Origin: Megascapheus bottae | Lineage: Eukaryota > Chordata > Mammalia > Rodentia > Geomyidae | Direction: 5' to 3' | Assembly: GCA_024803745.1 (NCBI GenBank) | Contig: JANJXV010000020.1 | Span: forward strand, 22,742,777-22,806,776 | DNA length: 64,000 bases | In this document: one piece after another, positions 23,201-33,836 of the stretch | Position numbering within the stretch: the stretch's first letter is position 1 | Layout: each line of letters begins with the position of its first letter | Notes under the pieces: generated by a model | Seen by the model: only the letters and a program-made list of their open reading frames with translations | Databases searched by the model: none | Told to the model about the DNA's origin: nothing | Translations under genes and position numbers: made by a program

Positions 23201-23763
23201 GGCCATATCTCAAGAGAGGAGATCAGTTTGTGGTCTATCCTGATAGTTAACAGAGTTGGACCTAGAGTACTGCTGTACTGTCTGCTGCTGGAGTTCCGAT
23301 GGCTTGAAAGCGGACTATGCTAATTCATAGCTTGCTCCACAGAGCATGGATCAAGAACTTTTGATGAAAGCTACCACCTAGAGTAAGCTTTTTCTCTCAA
23401 CCCCAAATCTGAAAGTGGGAAGACCCCCCACCCTTGCTTACTTCTGCAGAGAATTAGGCTTAATTATTGTGGCCGACCTGGGCCAAAGACTGGCTCCTCT
23501 GTCCAATAGAGCTCTCTGCTCTGCATTTGAATTCAGCCTCCTGAATGTCTTCTGGACTGTTTTCCATTGCAGACACTACTGAAACCCGAAGGCCTCACCA
23601 TTGCACAGAGCAGGGTACTTTATGAAGCAAATACAGAAGTGTTTGCTTTTGATTGGCTACTTGGGTGGGTCATGAAGTTGCAGGAGATGCCATAGAGAAA
23701 CTGCCCAGAGTCTCAGCAAATAACTGAGAGCTGGCCTTGGAGGAGGCATGGGGTAGAATTATA
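20296..23763. other. Long SINE-free intronic stretch with one MIR
   Basis: About 3.5 kb, unusually SINE-free for this window. A MIR-like segment at 21420-21660 is the only repeat recognised. No exon is credible. A stretch this free of young SINEs could hold conserved non-coding DNA, which only alignment would show. Confidence 0.5.
21420..21660 (+). mobile_element. MIR-like SINE with small internal duplication
   Basis: TAATACCTACCTCAGACAGC, TATTGTTACGAGGATTTGAA and GATGCTTTATATAAAA follow the MIR consensus order. TTACTGACAGACTTAA occurs twice in tandem just before it. Confidence 0.6.
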
Positions 23764-23995
23764 TAGTCACAGTAAGCACACCTGTAATCCTAGCTACTTG
23801 GGAAGCTGAGATCTGAAGATTATACTTCAAAGCCAGCCCCAGCAGGAAAATCCTTAAGACTCTTTATCACCATTTAACCACCAGAAAACCAGAAATGGAG
23901 TTGTGGCTTAAGGTGCTAGCCTTGAGCAAATAATCTCAGGCTCTGGATTTAAGACCCACAACCAACAACAGTAACAACAACAACAACAAAAAAAA
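23764..23995 (+). mobile_element. B1-headed dimeric SINE
   Basis: CACACCTGTAATCCTAGCTA, ACCACCAGAAAACCAGAAAT, GTTGTGGCTTAAGGTGCTAG, ending in (CAA)n. Part of the right half is deleted. Confidence 0.83.
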
Positions 23996-24096
23996 GACAA
24001 GAAAAGGTTGGTAGAAAATTCAGTAGATACTGAGCAATACACAAAACTCTGTTGTGAGTATTGATTTCCTTTTTGTGTGTGTGTCTGTCTGTGTCT

Positions 24097-24379
24097 GTGG
24101 GTGGGTCATGGGGCTTGAACATGGCCTGGGCACTGTCCCTGAGCTCTTCAGCTCAAGGGTACTGCCCTACTCCTGGGCCTGGGCATTGTCGCTGAGCTCT
24201 TCAGCTCAAGGCTACCACCCTGCCCTTGAGCCAAGCTCCACTTCCTGTTTTTCTAGAGGTTAATTGGAGATAAGAGTCTCCTCCAGTCCTTTTGTGCCTG
24301 GACTGGCTTTGAACCTTGATCCTCAGATCTCAGCCTCCGAGTAGCTAGGATTATAAGCGTGAGCCACTGCCCCCAGCTT
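24097..24379 (-). mobile_element. B1-headed dimeric SINE (antisense) with 53-bp internal duplication
   Basis: The complement of the B1-headed dimer. GGCCTGGGCACTGTCCCTGA begins a 53-bp unit at 24123 that repeats at 24176 as GGCCTGGGCATTGTCGCTGA. The right monomer is therefore partly doubled. Confidence 0.85.
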
Positions 24380-24387
24380 GATTTCCT

Positions 24388-24591
24388 TTTTTTGAGATAT
24401 AATCTCACAGTGTAGCCTAGGCCAGCCTCAAATTCATAATCATCTTACCTCAGCTTCACAAAATGCTGGGATTATAGGTATGTGCAACTACTTCTCGCCC
24501 TTGACTCTTTTTCTGGGGTGCATGGGGCCAGTGCTGGTGATCAAGCCCAGAACTTGGTTACAGCAAAGCAACTACTCAACCATTGAGTTTC
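24388..24591 (-). mobile_element. B1 plus ID/B2-like dimer (antisense), copy 1 of local duplication
   Basis: GAGATATAATCTCACAGTGT and GCTGGGATTATAGGTATGTG are a B1 complement. GGTGATCAAGCCCAGAACTT and ACTCAACCATTGAGTTTC are a tRNA-derived SINE complement. Bases 24429-24591 recur at 26169-26331. Confidence 0.7.
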
Positions 24592-24728
24592 TTTTTTTTT
24601 TTTTTTAATTGTAATTAGTAAAAGGGTTACATGATATTTGCCAGGTAGAAGGTGCATTAATTCACACACGTTGATACCCTTTCACATGTCTTGGTACCCA
24701 TTACCTTCCCTCCCACACCCTCCCCCCG
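24592..24728 (-). mobile_element. LINE-1 3' tip (antisense)
   Basis: A T-run, then TTGTAATTAGTAAAAGGGTTA, ATTTGCCAGGTAGAAGGTGC and GATACCCTTTCACATGTC. The same 3' tip occurs at 39661 and, longer, at 47975. Confidence 0.78.
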
Positions 24729-24816
24729 TCTTTTTCTATGTATGTGGTACTGAGGAGTCGAACCTGGATCTTTCTGCATGCTAGGCAAGTACTCTACCAA
24801 ACTCCTTCCCCCTGCT
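24729..24816 (-). mobile_element. IDL-Geo left-half fragment (antisense)
   Basis: TTTTTCTATGTATGTGGTAC and GCATGCTAGGCAAGTACTCTA are the complement of the left monomer; the right monomer is absent. Confidence 0.8.
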
Positions 24817-25059
24817 TTGAGTTCTTAAATGATGTTCTAAATCAATTCCAAGAGACACTAGAAAATTAATACTAGTGAGTTTCAGCTGTTATAGATAATC
24901 ATATTATTATTTTTGTAAGTTATATGAATAAGTGTACTCCATTGGATACATTGGTTGATAAATAAGATCAGTAGCTGACATATTGAAAGGCAGGAGGAGA
25001 GGTGCTGTTTAATTCTTGGACACACCCTCTTTGATGCCTTTCCTGGATAGATTAGTCTA

Positions 25060-25262
25060 GAGGTCCTCAGTGGGGATGATTTTGCCCTCCCAGTGACATT
25101 TGACAGGGATCATTACAATTGAGGGAGTGGGAAGGAGTCTCCAGCACCTCCAGTGTAGACCCCAGGGACCTTTTAAACATCTTATGTGTACAGGGTGATC
25201 CCTTATATCAAAGAAGACCCCATCTAGCAGGTCAGGATTGCTGAGGGCAATCCCTGGGTTAA
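25060..25262 (+). mobile_element. MER5A-like hAT (Charlie) DNA transposon remnant
   Basis: GGGGATGATTTTGCCCTCCC, AGTGACATTTGACA, CCAGGGACCTTTTAAACATC and ACAGGGTGATCCC follow the MER5A consensus order. Non-autonomous, ancient, no coding capacity. Confidence 0.75.
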
Positions 25263-25663
25263 AGGAGGCATGTGTATGTGCAAGAGGGTGGGGAAATCCA
25301 TCGGTTGCCTTGGGTTAGTATCAGATGTGTCTGCAGTTGCATCCTCTGTGACCCTGGACCCAGAGAACATCCACCTCTGCTTTCTGTGGCACACAGCCAC
25401 GGCCAGAGAGCTGTGGGATTGACCTCAGGGACTGGAGGACTCACGTGTAGATGCTGACTCACTTGACCTCGCTTGGTGAAACCTGAGCTGTTTCTCTTAC
25501 ATTACCTGTTGGAGTTTTCAGTCAGCAATAAATTTGCCAGATAGGGAAGATGAGTTTCTGAGGTTGTGTGTGTTAAAGCACATTTTTAAATATAATCAAT
25601 TATAGTTAAGAAACTCAGCAAACAGTTGGAAGCCAATTTTTTTCCAAGTAATAAAAAAAATCT

Positions 25664-25816
25664 CAGGCCAGAGCATAGCCTAGTGGTAGAGTGCTCGCCT
25701 CCTATGCACGAAGCCCTGGGTTTGACTCCTCAATACCACAGACACAGAAAAAGCAGGAAGTGGTGCTGTGGCTCAAGTAACAAGAGCACTAGGCCCAACT
25801 GGCCAAAAAAAAAAAT
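25664..25816 (+). mobile_element. IDL-Geo-type SINE, 3'-shortened
   Basis: GCCAGAGCATAGCCTAGTGG left half, GGAAGTGGTGCTGTGGCTCA right half, then a jump to GGCCCAACTGGCC and the A-tail: the middle of the right half is deleted. Confidence 0.83.
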
Positions 25817-25887
25817 CTTAACGAAATTCTGCTTGCTAATGTCCTGTTCTCAGAGAGGGATAGGCCAGGCCGTATGTTAGAGATAAG

Positions 25888-25994
25888 AATCCGCCAGGGA
25901 CTTTCCTGCCTGGTCTGGCTTCCCACCAAGATCCTCAAATCTCAGCCTCCTGAGTAGCTAGGATTACAGGCAAGGGCCACCAGCACCCTGCTAC
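25888..25994 (-). mobile_element. B1-headed SINE head fragment (antisense)
   Basis: GGACTTTCCTGCCTGGTCTG, then ATCTCAGCCTCCTGAGTAGC and ACAGGCAAGGGCCACCAGCA. Only the left monomer is present. Confidence 0.8.
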
Positions 25995-26168
25995 TTTTTT
26001 TTTAATGTAAATGCCATACCTATTATTACAGAGCTCTATTAATTTTAAGTAAGAGAACAGTTCTTTCTACTCTTTCCTGCCTTTATTCCTTTCCTTTAAG
26101 GAAAAAAAAAATCAGCATTAGGGGATAGATTGATCAGAGATTGTCTACCTTTGGTAAGGCCAAATACA

Positions 26169-26390
26169 CAAATTCATAATCATCTTACCTCAGCTTCACA
26201 AAATGCTGGGATTATAGGTATATGCAACTACTTCTCGCCCTTGACTCTTTTTCTGGGGTGCATGGGGCCAGTGCTGGTGATCAAGCCCAGAACTTGGTTA
26301 CAGCAAAGCAACTACTCAACCATTGAGTTTCATCCCAACCCCTTGAAGTCTTGTCTTTTTTTTTTTTTTGCCAGTCCTGGGCTTGATCCA
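26169..26390 (-). mobile_element. B1/ID-like SINE segment, copy 2 of local duplication
   Basis: 26169-26331 repeats 24429-24591 with one difference (A at 26222 for G at 24482). Here it continues into CATCCCAACCCCTTGAAG, the expected end of the tRNA-like half. A 30-bp antisense IDL-Geo tail scrap lies at 26358-26388. Confidence 0.85.
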
Positions 26391-28160
26391 TGTATCCCCA
26401 TTCTACTGTTGAAGAGATGCCTGCTGGGTTGCAAATAGTTAGAAAATGAGATTTGGTTCTATTTTGAAGTCATTAATTTTTTTTTTAATCTCATGACTTT
26501 TTTTTCAGTTACTGACCTTTGGCTACTAAAAGCAGGTGCATTGGGCCCTTCCTTCACTCCCTGAGTGTTTGTTGCCCCAAGAATATCCGATAAGACTCAA
26601 TCTCTTCCCTGTCTGAGACTTGGTATCAGCAAAGATAAGGGAGTGGCAGGGCCGGAACCCTGAGTGTTTTCTCTTTATCAATCACTGCCCTGGGGCAACA
26701 TCCTGGGCTGCCTAACTCCTTGACCAACCCTGCAGGGCCAAGGGAGCAGAAAGGAGGAAATTTATTTGATAGAGTTATCATTAGTGTCACTTAAGTGATA
26801 GGAGGTTATACAGGTATGACCAGGTCAGGACAAAGCCAAAGCCACTGGGGACAGAAGATACTGGCCCAGACAAGCTGCACTGAGACCCCTGTCTGACCTT
26901 CCTCTCCATTGGCAGCATGACGAGGAAGGGAAGGGAAGGAGTAGAGGCGACCCTGCTATGCTCAGCATAGTCCCCAGTGTGGTGGAGGTGGGTATGGAGA
27001 GACATGGGAGCGGCCATGTCACCAGTAAGTGCTCCTGTCACCTAGTGGGAAGGTCACAGGAGCAGCCTGCTATACACAAGGAAAACACAGCCCCAAGAAG
27101 GCAGTCACCTACCCTGGGCTGCTCAGCCCACACAGGGAAGTTTGTGACTGGGCTCCACTATCTAACTAGAAGAAGCCCTTTCTTCCTGTATGAAGGTGTG
27201 TGCTTGCTCAGGTGGCCAGCAGTGTGCCTGACACTTGGTGAGGGTTGCCGGGAGCCCCAAGTTCCAGTCACCACCTTATATTCAACTCCATGTCCCTGGA
27301 GACATGGAAGCTAGTGAATGAGACCCTGGGGAGTGGGGGGGGGGGTGTGGATATGCCCAAGGATCACAGCTTTTCCTGGGCTAGGACCCCTGCCAAGTGG
27401 TTCACTGGTGATGTCACTTGACCTCATGCCTCACAGCACCCTGAACAGTGGCTGCTGATATTAGCCCATTCAGAAGACACAGAGGTGACATCGCCAGCCA
27501 AGAGCGTTGTTTAGTCTCCACACCCACAGCCACAGACTGGGCGGCTTATAAGGCTGCATATTTCATTGCAAGGGCACTGGAAGGATTGGTTCTGGTGAGC
27601 CACTTTCTGTCCGTGTCCTCATGGACTCATGGATGCTGGGATATGGGACATGGGACAGAACTGAGGGCATACTCCCTGTGCCCTACTTCTCAGCACACTA
27701 AACCTCCTGCTCATTACACCATCCTCATTACACACACCTATCTCCACACACTGTGGGTTCCACATTTGAACTCCAGGGTGACATAGTTGAACCAGTAACA
27801 GGAAGTTAGCTGGGAAGCCATCTGAAGTTACTTTACTACTGACCTCACCACCACTGTGTTTCTGTTTCTGTGGCCCTTGAGCTGAGCTGGGGGGGAGGGG
27901 GACAGCAGAGCCCCTGCCTGCAGGCTCTCAGAGGGACCCTCTTCCTTGTGTCTCCTAACAAGTCATGGCTACCTCTCCAAGGACTTGAGGGTGAGTAAAA
28001 GAGCCTCCTTTGGTCAAACCTTCAGAATACTGATGCCAGGGAAAACCTGACAGGAGGTTAGGGAATGTGCCCCAAGACACCCTCAACCTAAAACTGTGGC
28101 TGGAAGTACGACGGGAAGAGTTCAAAGTGTCTGAGGCCAGGCTCTAGAGAGAGCCCTCTT
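26391..28160. other. Intronic DNA, GC-richer, unassigned
   Basis: No SINE for about 1.8 kb. Open frames here (for example 26958-27314) lack splice context or family resemblance. A G-run lies at 27336. Confidence 0.5.
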
Positions 28161-28164
28161 AGGA

Positions 28165-28424
28165 AGCTAATCTAGGACCTGTAGCTCAGACCTGTAATCC
28201 TAGCTACTCGGGAGGCTGATATGTGAGAATTGGGGTTCAAAGCCAGCCTGGGCAGTAAAGTCCATGAGATTCTTATCTTGAATTAACCACCAGAAAAGCA
28301 GAAGTGGCGCTGTGGCTCAGAGTGGTAGAGTACTAGCCTTGCATGTTAAAGCTTAGAGACAGCACCCAGGCCCTGAGTCCAAATTCTGTAACTGACCAAA
28401 AAAAAACAAAAACAAAAAAAAAGC
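28165..28424 (+). mobile_element. B1-headed dimeric SINE
   Basis: GACCTGTAATCCTAGCTACT, AACCACCAGAAAAGCAGAAG, CGCTGTGGCTCAGAGTGGTA and an A-rich tail ending near AAAAAAAAAGCC. Confidence 0.86.
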
Positions 28425-29348
28425 CAATCCAAGTCTTAACCATCCCTGGATGTTGTTGGGGTTGAACAAGGAAGCATTAGCAATACTCTGGGCTCCTAGG
28501 ACCAAGTAAAAGTCCCCTGTCACTCACGTGACAGATGCATCCCCATCCACATCAGCAGGCCACCCACTGCAGCAGCTGTGGTTGAGCTTATTAGTCATTA
28601 TTTTAAAAATCTTTGCAGTGAAAACAAGCTAGACTCCTGTGTAGACTCCCACCAGGCTAGACAAGAAACTAGTCATCCACCTGGAATGTCTCCTCTATAA
28701 ATTACAATACTTGCCCTGTCGTTGGGGCTAGTGTTTTCTTCCTCCATCTCTCCTGCTTGCTTGTTCCCATTTAGGTTCTAACAGTAGGCACTTAAAGCTG
28801 GGAGGGTTTCCTAATTTTTGAAAGCTCACAAAGAGTAATAGGCTCCCGGGATGTCATTTGGAGAATGAAAATGTGTCATTGTACCTTCTCAAACTGTCAC
28901 ATCAAGGCAGTCAGTTAACAGAGAGCTGCGGAGCTGGTGTTAAGTGGATGGGAAGCTGTGTTCACAGACGTGGCGCTGGGCTCACTGCCTGTGTACGTGG
29001 GGCCAGCAGTCAGGGAAGCCATTCACCCTGCTTTCCATCGCTTCACTGTGGAATCACTGCCATTTCTCTCTGTGTGGAGAGGAAATGCACGCAGAGCCTC
29101 CACCAGGGTCCTCAAAATCACTCCCCTCACTCAGCAACCTTATGCCTTTCTCCAGGCTGCCTCCAAAGAGTAGGGGGTCCTTCAAATGTTGAGATTTTGG
29201 GAAGGAGAGACAGCCCCTGTTTCTGAGCGGTTGCTCTTTGCTCAGGCAGGGATGTCCAGAATAAGAGCCAATGCCTCAAGGCCCCAGGACTGCCCTTGAG
29301 GTGCCCTGCTCCTCTCTGCTTCATCCCATCACTGGTTACCTTTTGCAG
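28425..29348. other. Intron end before last exon, unassigned
   Basis: Single-copy-looking sequence. The polypyrimidine-rich stretch CTCCTCTCTGCTTCATCCC leads to the acceptor at 29347-29348. Confidence 0.5.
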
Positions 29349-29526
29349 GTGTGAAAGCTGTGGAGCCGTCTTCCATTCCGAGTGCAAAGAGAAGTCTGTG
29401 CCCTGCCCACGGTGTGTGCGCCGGGAGCTGCAGAAGAAACAGAAGTCCTTCTGGCGGAGGCTGAATGTGGATGAGAGCCTGGAGGAGGCATGCACCATGT
29501 TTGAGTTGTCCTACCAGAACACCTGA
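29349..29526 (+). CDS. PLEKHM3: PLEKHM3 last coding exon (end of zinc-binding domain, C-terminal tail, stop)
   Basis: The exon follows a TTTTGCAG acceptor. Its first base completes the split Arg codon from the exon ending at 5488, restoring ...[18 protein letters not shown]. It encodes 58 further residues and ends in TGA at 29524-29526. Zinc-ligand pairs are seen at exon residues 1/4 (CESC), 9/12 (HSEC) and 19/22 (CPRC). With the two CxxC pairs of the previous exon, this gives the full Cys/His pattern of the Rubicon-homology-type domain. A basic segment (RRELQKKQK) and the acidic/aliphatic tail ending FELSYQNT follow. The joined exons give 111 C-terminal residues with no frameshift or internal stop, so the gene looks intact here. 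The upstream PH domains and remaining exons lie outside the window. Confidence 0.93.
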
Positions 29527-29638
29527 CTCCATGGCTGCTCCTTTCCCCTCCCGAGACCACCAGCCAAGAGGCTTCTCAGTGGCTGCTTGCACCCTGTTAA
29601 GGAGAATGTCTCCTTTCCAGCTAGATGTAGATAGATAC

Positions 29639-29653
29639 ATTTATTTATTTATA
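29639..29653 (+). promoter_or_regulatory. PLEKHM3: AU-rich element in PLEKHM3 3' UTR
   Basis: ATTTATTTATTTATA lies 113 nt after the stop codon. It contains overlapping AUUUA pentamers and a UUAUUUAUU nonamer, the consensus bound by TTP/HuR-type proteins that control mRNA decay. Activity is inferred. Confidence 0.5.
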
Positions 29654-29944
29654 TATTCGTATCTATACAGCCTATATGTGTGTTCCATGTGAATAGCTGC
29701 CTGACAGGTCCATAGAACTGCGGTGGCCAAGAGCCTGTCGATAACTGATTTACACTTGGATGTGAATTTCAGCTGCCTGATCCCGGCAAAATGTGGTTTA
29801 CACACATGACTTTCATGACTTTCCAGTTCTGGACACCACTCTACCCTCCCCGCCTCCCTCCCTCCCCTCCTTTTCTCCTTTCTCTCCCTGTCCCTGCCCC
29901 TCTTCCTCTCTCCTGCTTTCTCTCTCCCTCTCCCTCTCCCCCTC

Positions 29945-29948
<4 letters not shown>

Positions 29949-30016
<68 letters not shown>
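29949..30016 (+). repeat. (CT)34 microsatellite in 3' UTR
   Basis: A pure CT run of about 68 bp sits in a longer pyrimidine tract (29845-30026), about 420 nt after the stop. In the mRNA it would be a long (CU)n tract, of the type bound by PTB proteins. Confidence 0.95.
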
Positions 30017-30019
<3 letters not shown>

Positions 30020-30710
30020 CCCCCCTTAGGGACCATTTTATTACACAAGATACAGGTGGAAGCATTTGCACCAAACAACAGAGCTATGGGCTATTTCTGT
30101 GTTCTTTTAGCTTTCACAAAGGCTGAGGGAACTGAGGCAGGCATCGTTTTAGGAAATCTGTGGAACACAGAAATGTTCCCAGATCCTTTCAGGACCCCTT
30201 GTTCCTGCAGAGTTGGGGATCACTGAAGCTGAGCTGTTTGGCAGGAAGCCAGGAGCACAAGCTCCCACTGACAGAAAGCATATACCCCTAACTTAGGAGG
30301 AGAGCTTGTCTGGTTTTCAGATTAATCCCAGAAAGTGTTTTCCTGAGAAGAGACCTCTGCCACCAGTCACCGTGTGGTATTGGTGTGTGCCCAACGGTGT
30401 GGCTCTGCTGTATCTGCCTGGCAGTGTGGCTCTTGAGGAACGGTTTTCCAAATGTGTAATTTATGTGTGATATTTATGGGGTTTTCCTCAGAGGAAATGT
30501 CCTAGGATGTTATTGAAGACAGTGTGTAGGAGAGTAGATACTGTATGTGGCACACAGGTTGGAGAGACAATCTTCCTCTCCTTTCCTAGATCTGTGTAGA
30601 CCTTCTGACCTAGTCACTGCAAATGTTTTATTTCCCATTCTTCTTTACTGTGCTCTCATTTTGACCTTTAATTTGCTTTCACTTTTTTGTTTGTTGGTTT
30701 CATGTTGTTT

Positions 30711-30817
30711 TTTGAGACAGAGTCTTGCATGGTCGCCCAAGCTGCCTCCAACTCATGATCCTCTCGACTCAGCTTCCCACATTTCGGGATTACAGATGTG
30801 TATGACACATGGCTTCT
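30711..30817 (-). mobile_element. B1 (7SL-derived) SINE, antisense
   Basis: TTTTTTGAGACAGAGTCTTG, CAACTCATGATCCTCTCGAC and GGGATTACAGATGTGTATGA are the complement of a near-complete B1. Confidence 0.85.
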
Positions 30818-31521
30818 CATGTTTTTTATTATTTAAAATATTGAGGCAACATTTAAAAATTTCCAACTTTATTTAAAGAAAATATAAAGCTTAAAAATAT
30901 GAGCTAAGTAGAACTGCACATATACTGCAAAAATAAGTAATATAGAAATAAGAAGTATGTGAATTGCTTTGCTAATTGGCAGTGTACTTCCTCCTCCCCG
31001 CCTGGCCTTCCCCTTCACGCAGTCCCCTTGTGAGAGCTGAGAGGTCAGGGAGGGATGCTCTGGAAACCTCATGGCTCCCAGTCCTTCCAGCTTAGCTCTC
31101 TCCAGAACAGGAAGACATGCTTATGACAAAGCTCTTCTTGACAGACTTCATGAGAAGATGCACAGGCCCTGTGATCTCCCAGTTCCGTAACTGCTGGCAT
31201 CCAGGGAATTATCAGGGTACACTCAGGCCCACATTTTGCCCCCTCCAGAGGCCTCCTCATGATATTTCTGTCTATTTAGTGACATTTCAATTTGACTTTA
31301 GTATGGTTAGATATAAATATTTCACCTCAACCCACGCCATTTCCTTTGGCCCCAGTCTGCACATTTCAGCTTAATACTTTAGCACTACACATCCATTTGT
31401 GTCCTGGTTATACAGTAGCTGTCACCGAGGCATGAAACGTGTTAGTAGGCCAGGACCTCTTCATGAGATGCTTTACTGTGCCTTTTACTCAGAAAGCAGA
31501 TTCACATCCCCTTCTATCTTA

Positions 31522-31526
31522 TACAT

Positions 31527-31589
<63 letters not shown>
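31522..31589. repeat. (AC)n microsatellite in 3' UTR
   Basis: ACATACATACACAT followed by about 26 AC units. Confidence 0.95.
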
Positions 31590-31590
<1 letters not shown>

Positions 31591-32134
31591 CAAGATGGAA
31601 AGTCTCAAACTCTTGGCTAATTGGAAAACGAATTTGATCATCTCCTTTCCCCTCTCTGTCGTGAGATACAGTATTTGTAGTTTGCCAGCTTCAGTGTAGA
31701 CAGTTGAACATGATCTCTCACAAGAGAATTATAGACCTGCTTATTATAAAACAGATGTGCTCCCATGGCAAAGTGCCTTCTCCCTCCATCCCCAGCTGCC
31801 TGTCACTGTAGCTTACTTTTTCCTTTGCTATAATTAATGTATCTGTGATTCCAACTGTCAGCAAGTCATTCTTAGCACACTAATTTGAAGACCTGAGTGC
31901 AAAACCATGTCTGCTACCATGTCTGCTCCTTCCATACTGTTGCTTTTTCAACTCCTGGGCACCTGGAGCTAGACCTACTGAGAGTCAAGGTGAAATTCTT
32001 GGGTCCCTGATGTAGAAAAGCCTTTCTGTTCCCCACTGCCTGTTTAGAGGACCCTGTTGACTAATAGTAGTTGCTGGAGCTTCTGAGAACTTTCCATTCA
32101 CATTGCTTTCTGCTTATTTTCAAAAGGGAAAAAA

Positions 32135-32140
32135 AATAAA
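32135..32140 (+). promoter_or_regulatory. PLEKHM3: Candidate internal polyadenylation signal
   Basis: AATAAA within an A-run, about 2.6 kb after the stop. There is no clear GU-rich downstream element, so it is a weak proximal site candidate. Confidence 0.3.
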
Positions 32141-33656
32141 TGTGCTATCACCATCACTACCCAGAACGAACTGTGTCCCCGTCGCTTTTGTTTTCTCTCC
32201 TTTTATACAACCCTGACAGGCGAGTCCAAGCCAGCCAGGGGCCTGCAGCATTCTCGGCCACCACCACCAAAATCTGGTGGAGCTAGCCTAAGAGTTGGGT
32301 TTGCTATGAAAATACAAAACTTTTTCAGCCCAGAAAGCCATCGAGCATATGAACACCCTTATTGTTTCCAAGACCACCAAATTACTTGGGGCAATGGTAG
32401 GTAATTGTTCTATTGCTTCAAAACTTAAAGTAAAAGCAAGTCTGTAGGTGCCCACCTCCTTAAAGCCAAGCTAATACCTTCTTAGCTTTGGGCTCCATTT
32501 TTCATCCAATAGTAAATACATTGCACGTAGAATAAAGCCAATTAGGCCTAAAGCTGGCCTCTGAATCCAAGGAACCACTTTCTACCAAAAGGGGTATCCT
32601 TGAGGAAAGCCCTCTGCCATTGCCAGAAACTCCAGTGAGACCATCCAGCCCAAGTGAGATGCTGGCATGGTAAAAAGCTAAGTCCAAAAATAGACTTTAG
32701 CTTGCACTGCAGCAGGAAGGCCAACAAAGAACTTATGGGACAGTCACTTAGAATTTGGGCCGTTTATTCCAGGACGCAGTTTCCAAAGTTGAAAGTGTAC
32801 TTTATGTGAAAAAGCCCATCAATGCTCCTTGGGTCCCTTCTTCCACTCCCCTGTCTGTAGAGTTGCCAGCTGTGGTGAACTGAGGGCCTCGTCACTTCTT
32901 GTTCTCTTCTTGAAGTGGGCCTGTGCCATGATTTTCTCAGATAAACACTTAGTGAAAGTGTTTATATCACTCTACCTGATGAATGCAATCTTTGCTTAGT
33001 TGGGGCACACCTGGCATAGGGCCTATTCCTGGCCTCTGTTTGTGCCAGATGCAAATACACACCAAATGTGGATACCTGATAGCTTGTTCTCATGCCTACT
33101 TAAAAGTTTGGCTCCCAAACCTGCACATTAGTTTCTACTCACTGGTCAAAAAAAGACCATACACAAATTCGAGGGGACGCTAATGTGATCCTACACACGT
33201 TGACCACTTCCTGCAGAGACAGGCATTATTCAAGGAAGAGATATACCCTGCTCCTCCATAGCAGGATGCCACCACAGCTGCCGCTCACACATGTGCAGAA
33301 TGCACCTTCCCCATCCACCCTCTGCACTGTGTAGAAATCACTAGATCACGAAATAAATCTTCAGTGCTTCATGTAACCTCATGCAGCCAGGCACTACCAG
33401 AGACATTTTGACTTTCTTTCCTAACTTCTTATCATAAGTACACACGTATGCACTTTCTCCCCCATTTTAATTTTTTCTTTCTCCTCCCTCCTTTTTTTCA
33501 TATTCTGAAATAAACACACCTCCTTGGCGTGACTGGAACCCTAGAAAATCTGTTTTCCCTTCCTTGGTGCAATATGGTGTATGTTAGGAGATTTGAACAA
33601 GTCCCATGAGCCAAATTAGCAAAAGCAGAGAGTAAGCTCTCTCCATTTCATCTCGT

Positions 33657-33836
33657 CAGGCGCTGAGCTCTTCCACTCAAGGCTACTGCCCTACTCCTTG
33701 AGCCACAGCGCCACTTCTGGTTGTCTGGTGGTTCATTGGAGACTTTAGTGCCCAGGCTGGCTTTGAACCTTGATCCTCAGATCTCAGCCTCCTGAATAGC
33801 TAGGATGACAGGCGTGAGCCACTGCGCCTGGCTTCC
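33657..33836 (-). mobile_element. B1-headed dimeric SINE (antisense), in 3' UTR
   Basis: GCGCTGAGCTCTTCCACTCA, GAGCCACAGCGCCACTTCTG and GGCGTGAGCCACTGCGCCTG. It lacks the tail-proximal part of the right monomer. Confidence 0.85.

Larger units (their letters stand above)
5489..29348 (+). other. PLEKHM3: PLEKHM3 last coding intron (23,860 bp)
   Basis: The intron runs from a GTACAG donor to a TTTTGCAG acceptor and splits an Arg codon after its second base. It holds at least 20 SINE copies, several L1 fragments, one MER5A and long unassigned stretches. I see no host-gene ORF, microRNA-like hairpin or snoRNA box pair in it that I can support. Confidence 0.88.

Noticed and set aside
26958..29226. 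Several 110-123 codon frames in the GC-richer intron end
   Set aside because: No recognised motifs, no consistent splice sites, and overlapping frames on both strands.
29127..29640. Minus-strand frames of 123 and 103 codons over the last PLEKHM3 exon
   Set aside because: Shadows of the real exon on the opposite strand.
29641..30078. 145-codon minus-strand frame with long Arg-Glu dipeptide runs, and Ser-Leu frames on the plus strand
   Set aside because: They are translations of the CT/GA microsatellite in the 3' UTR, not genes.
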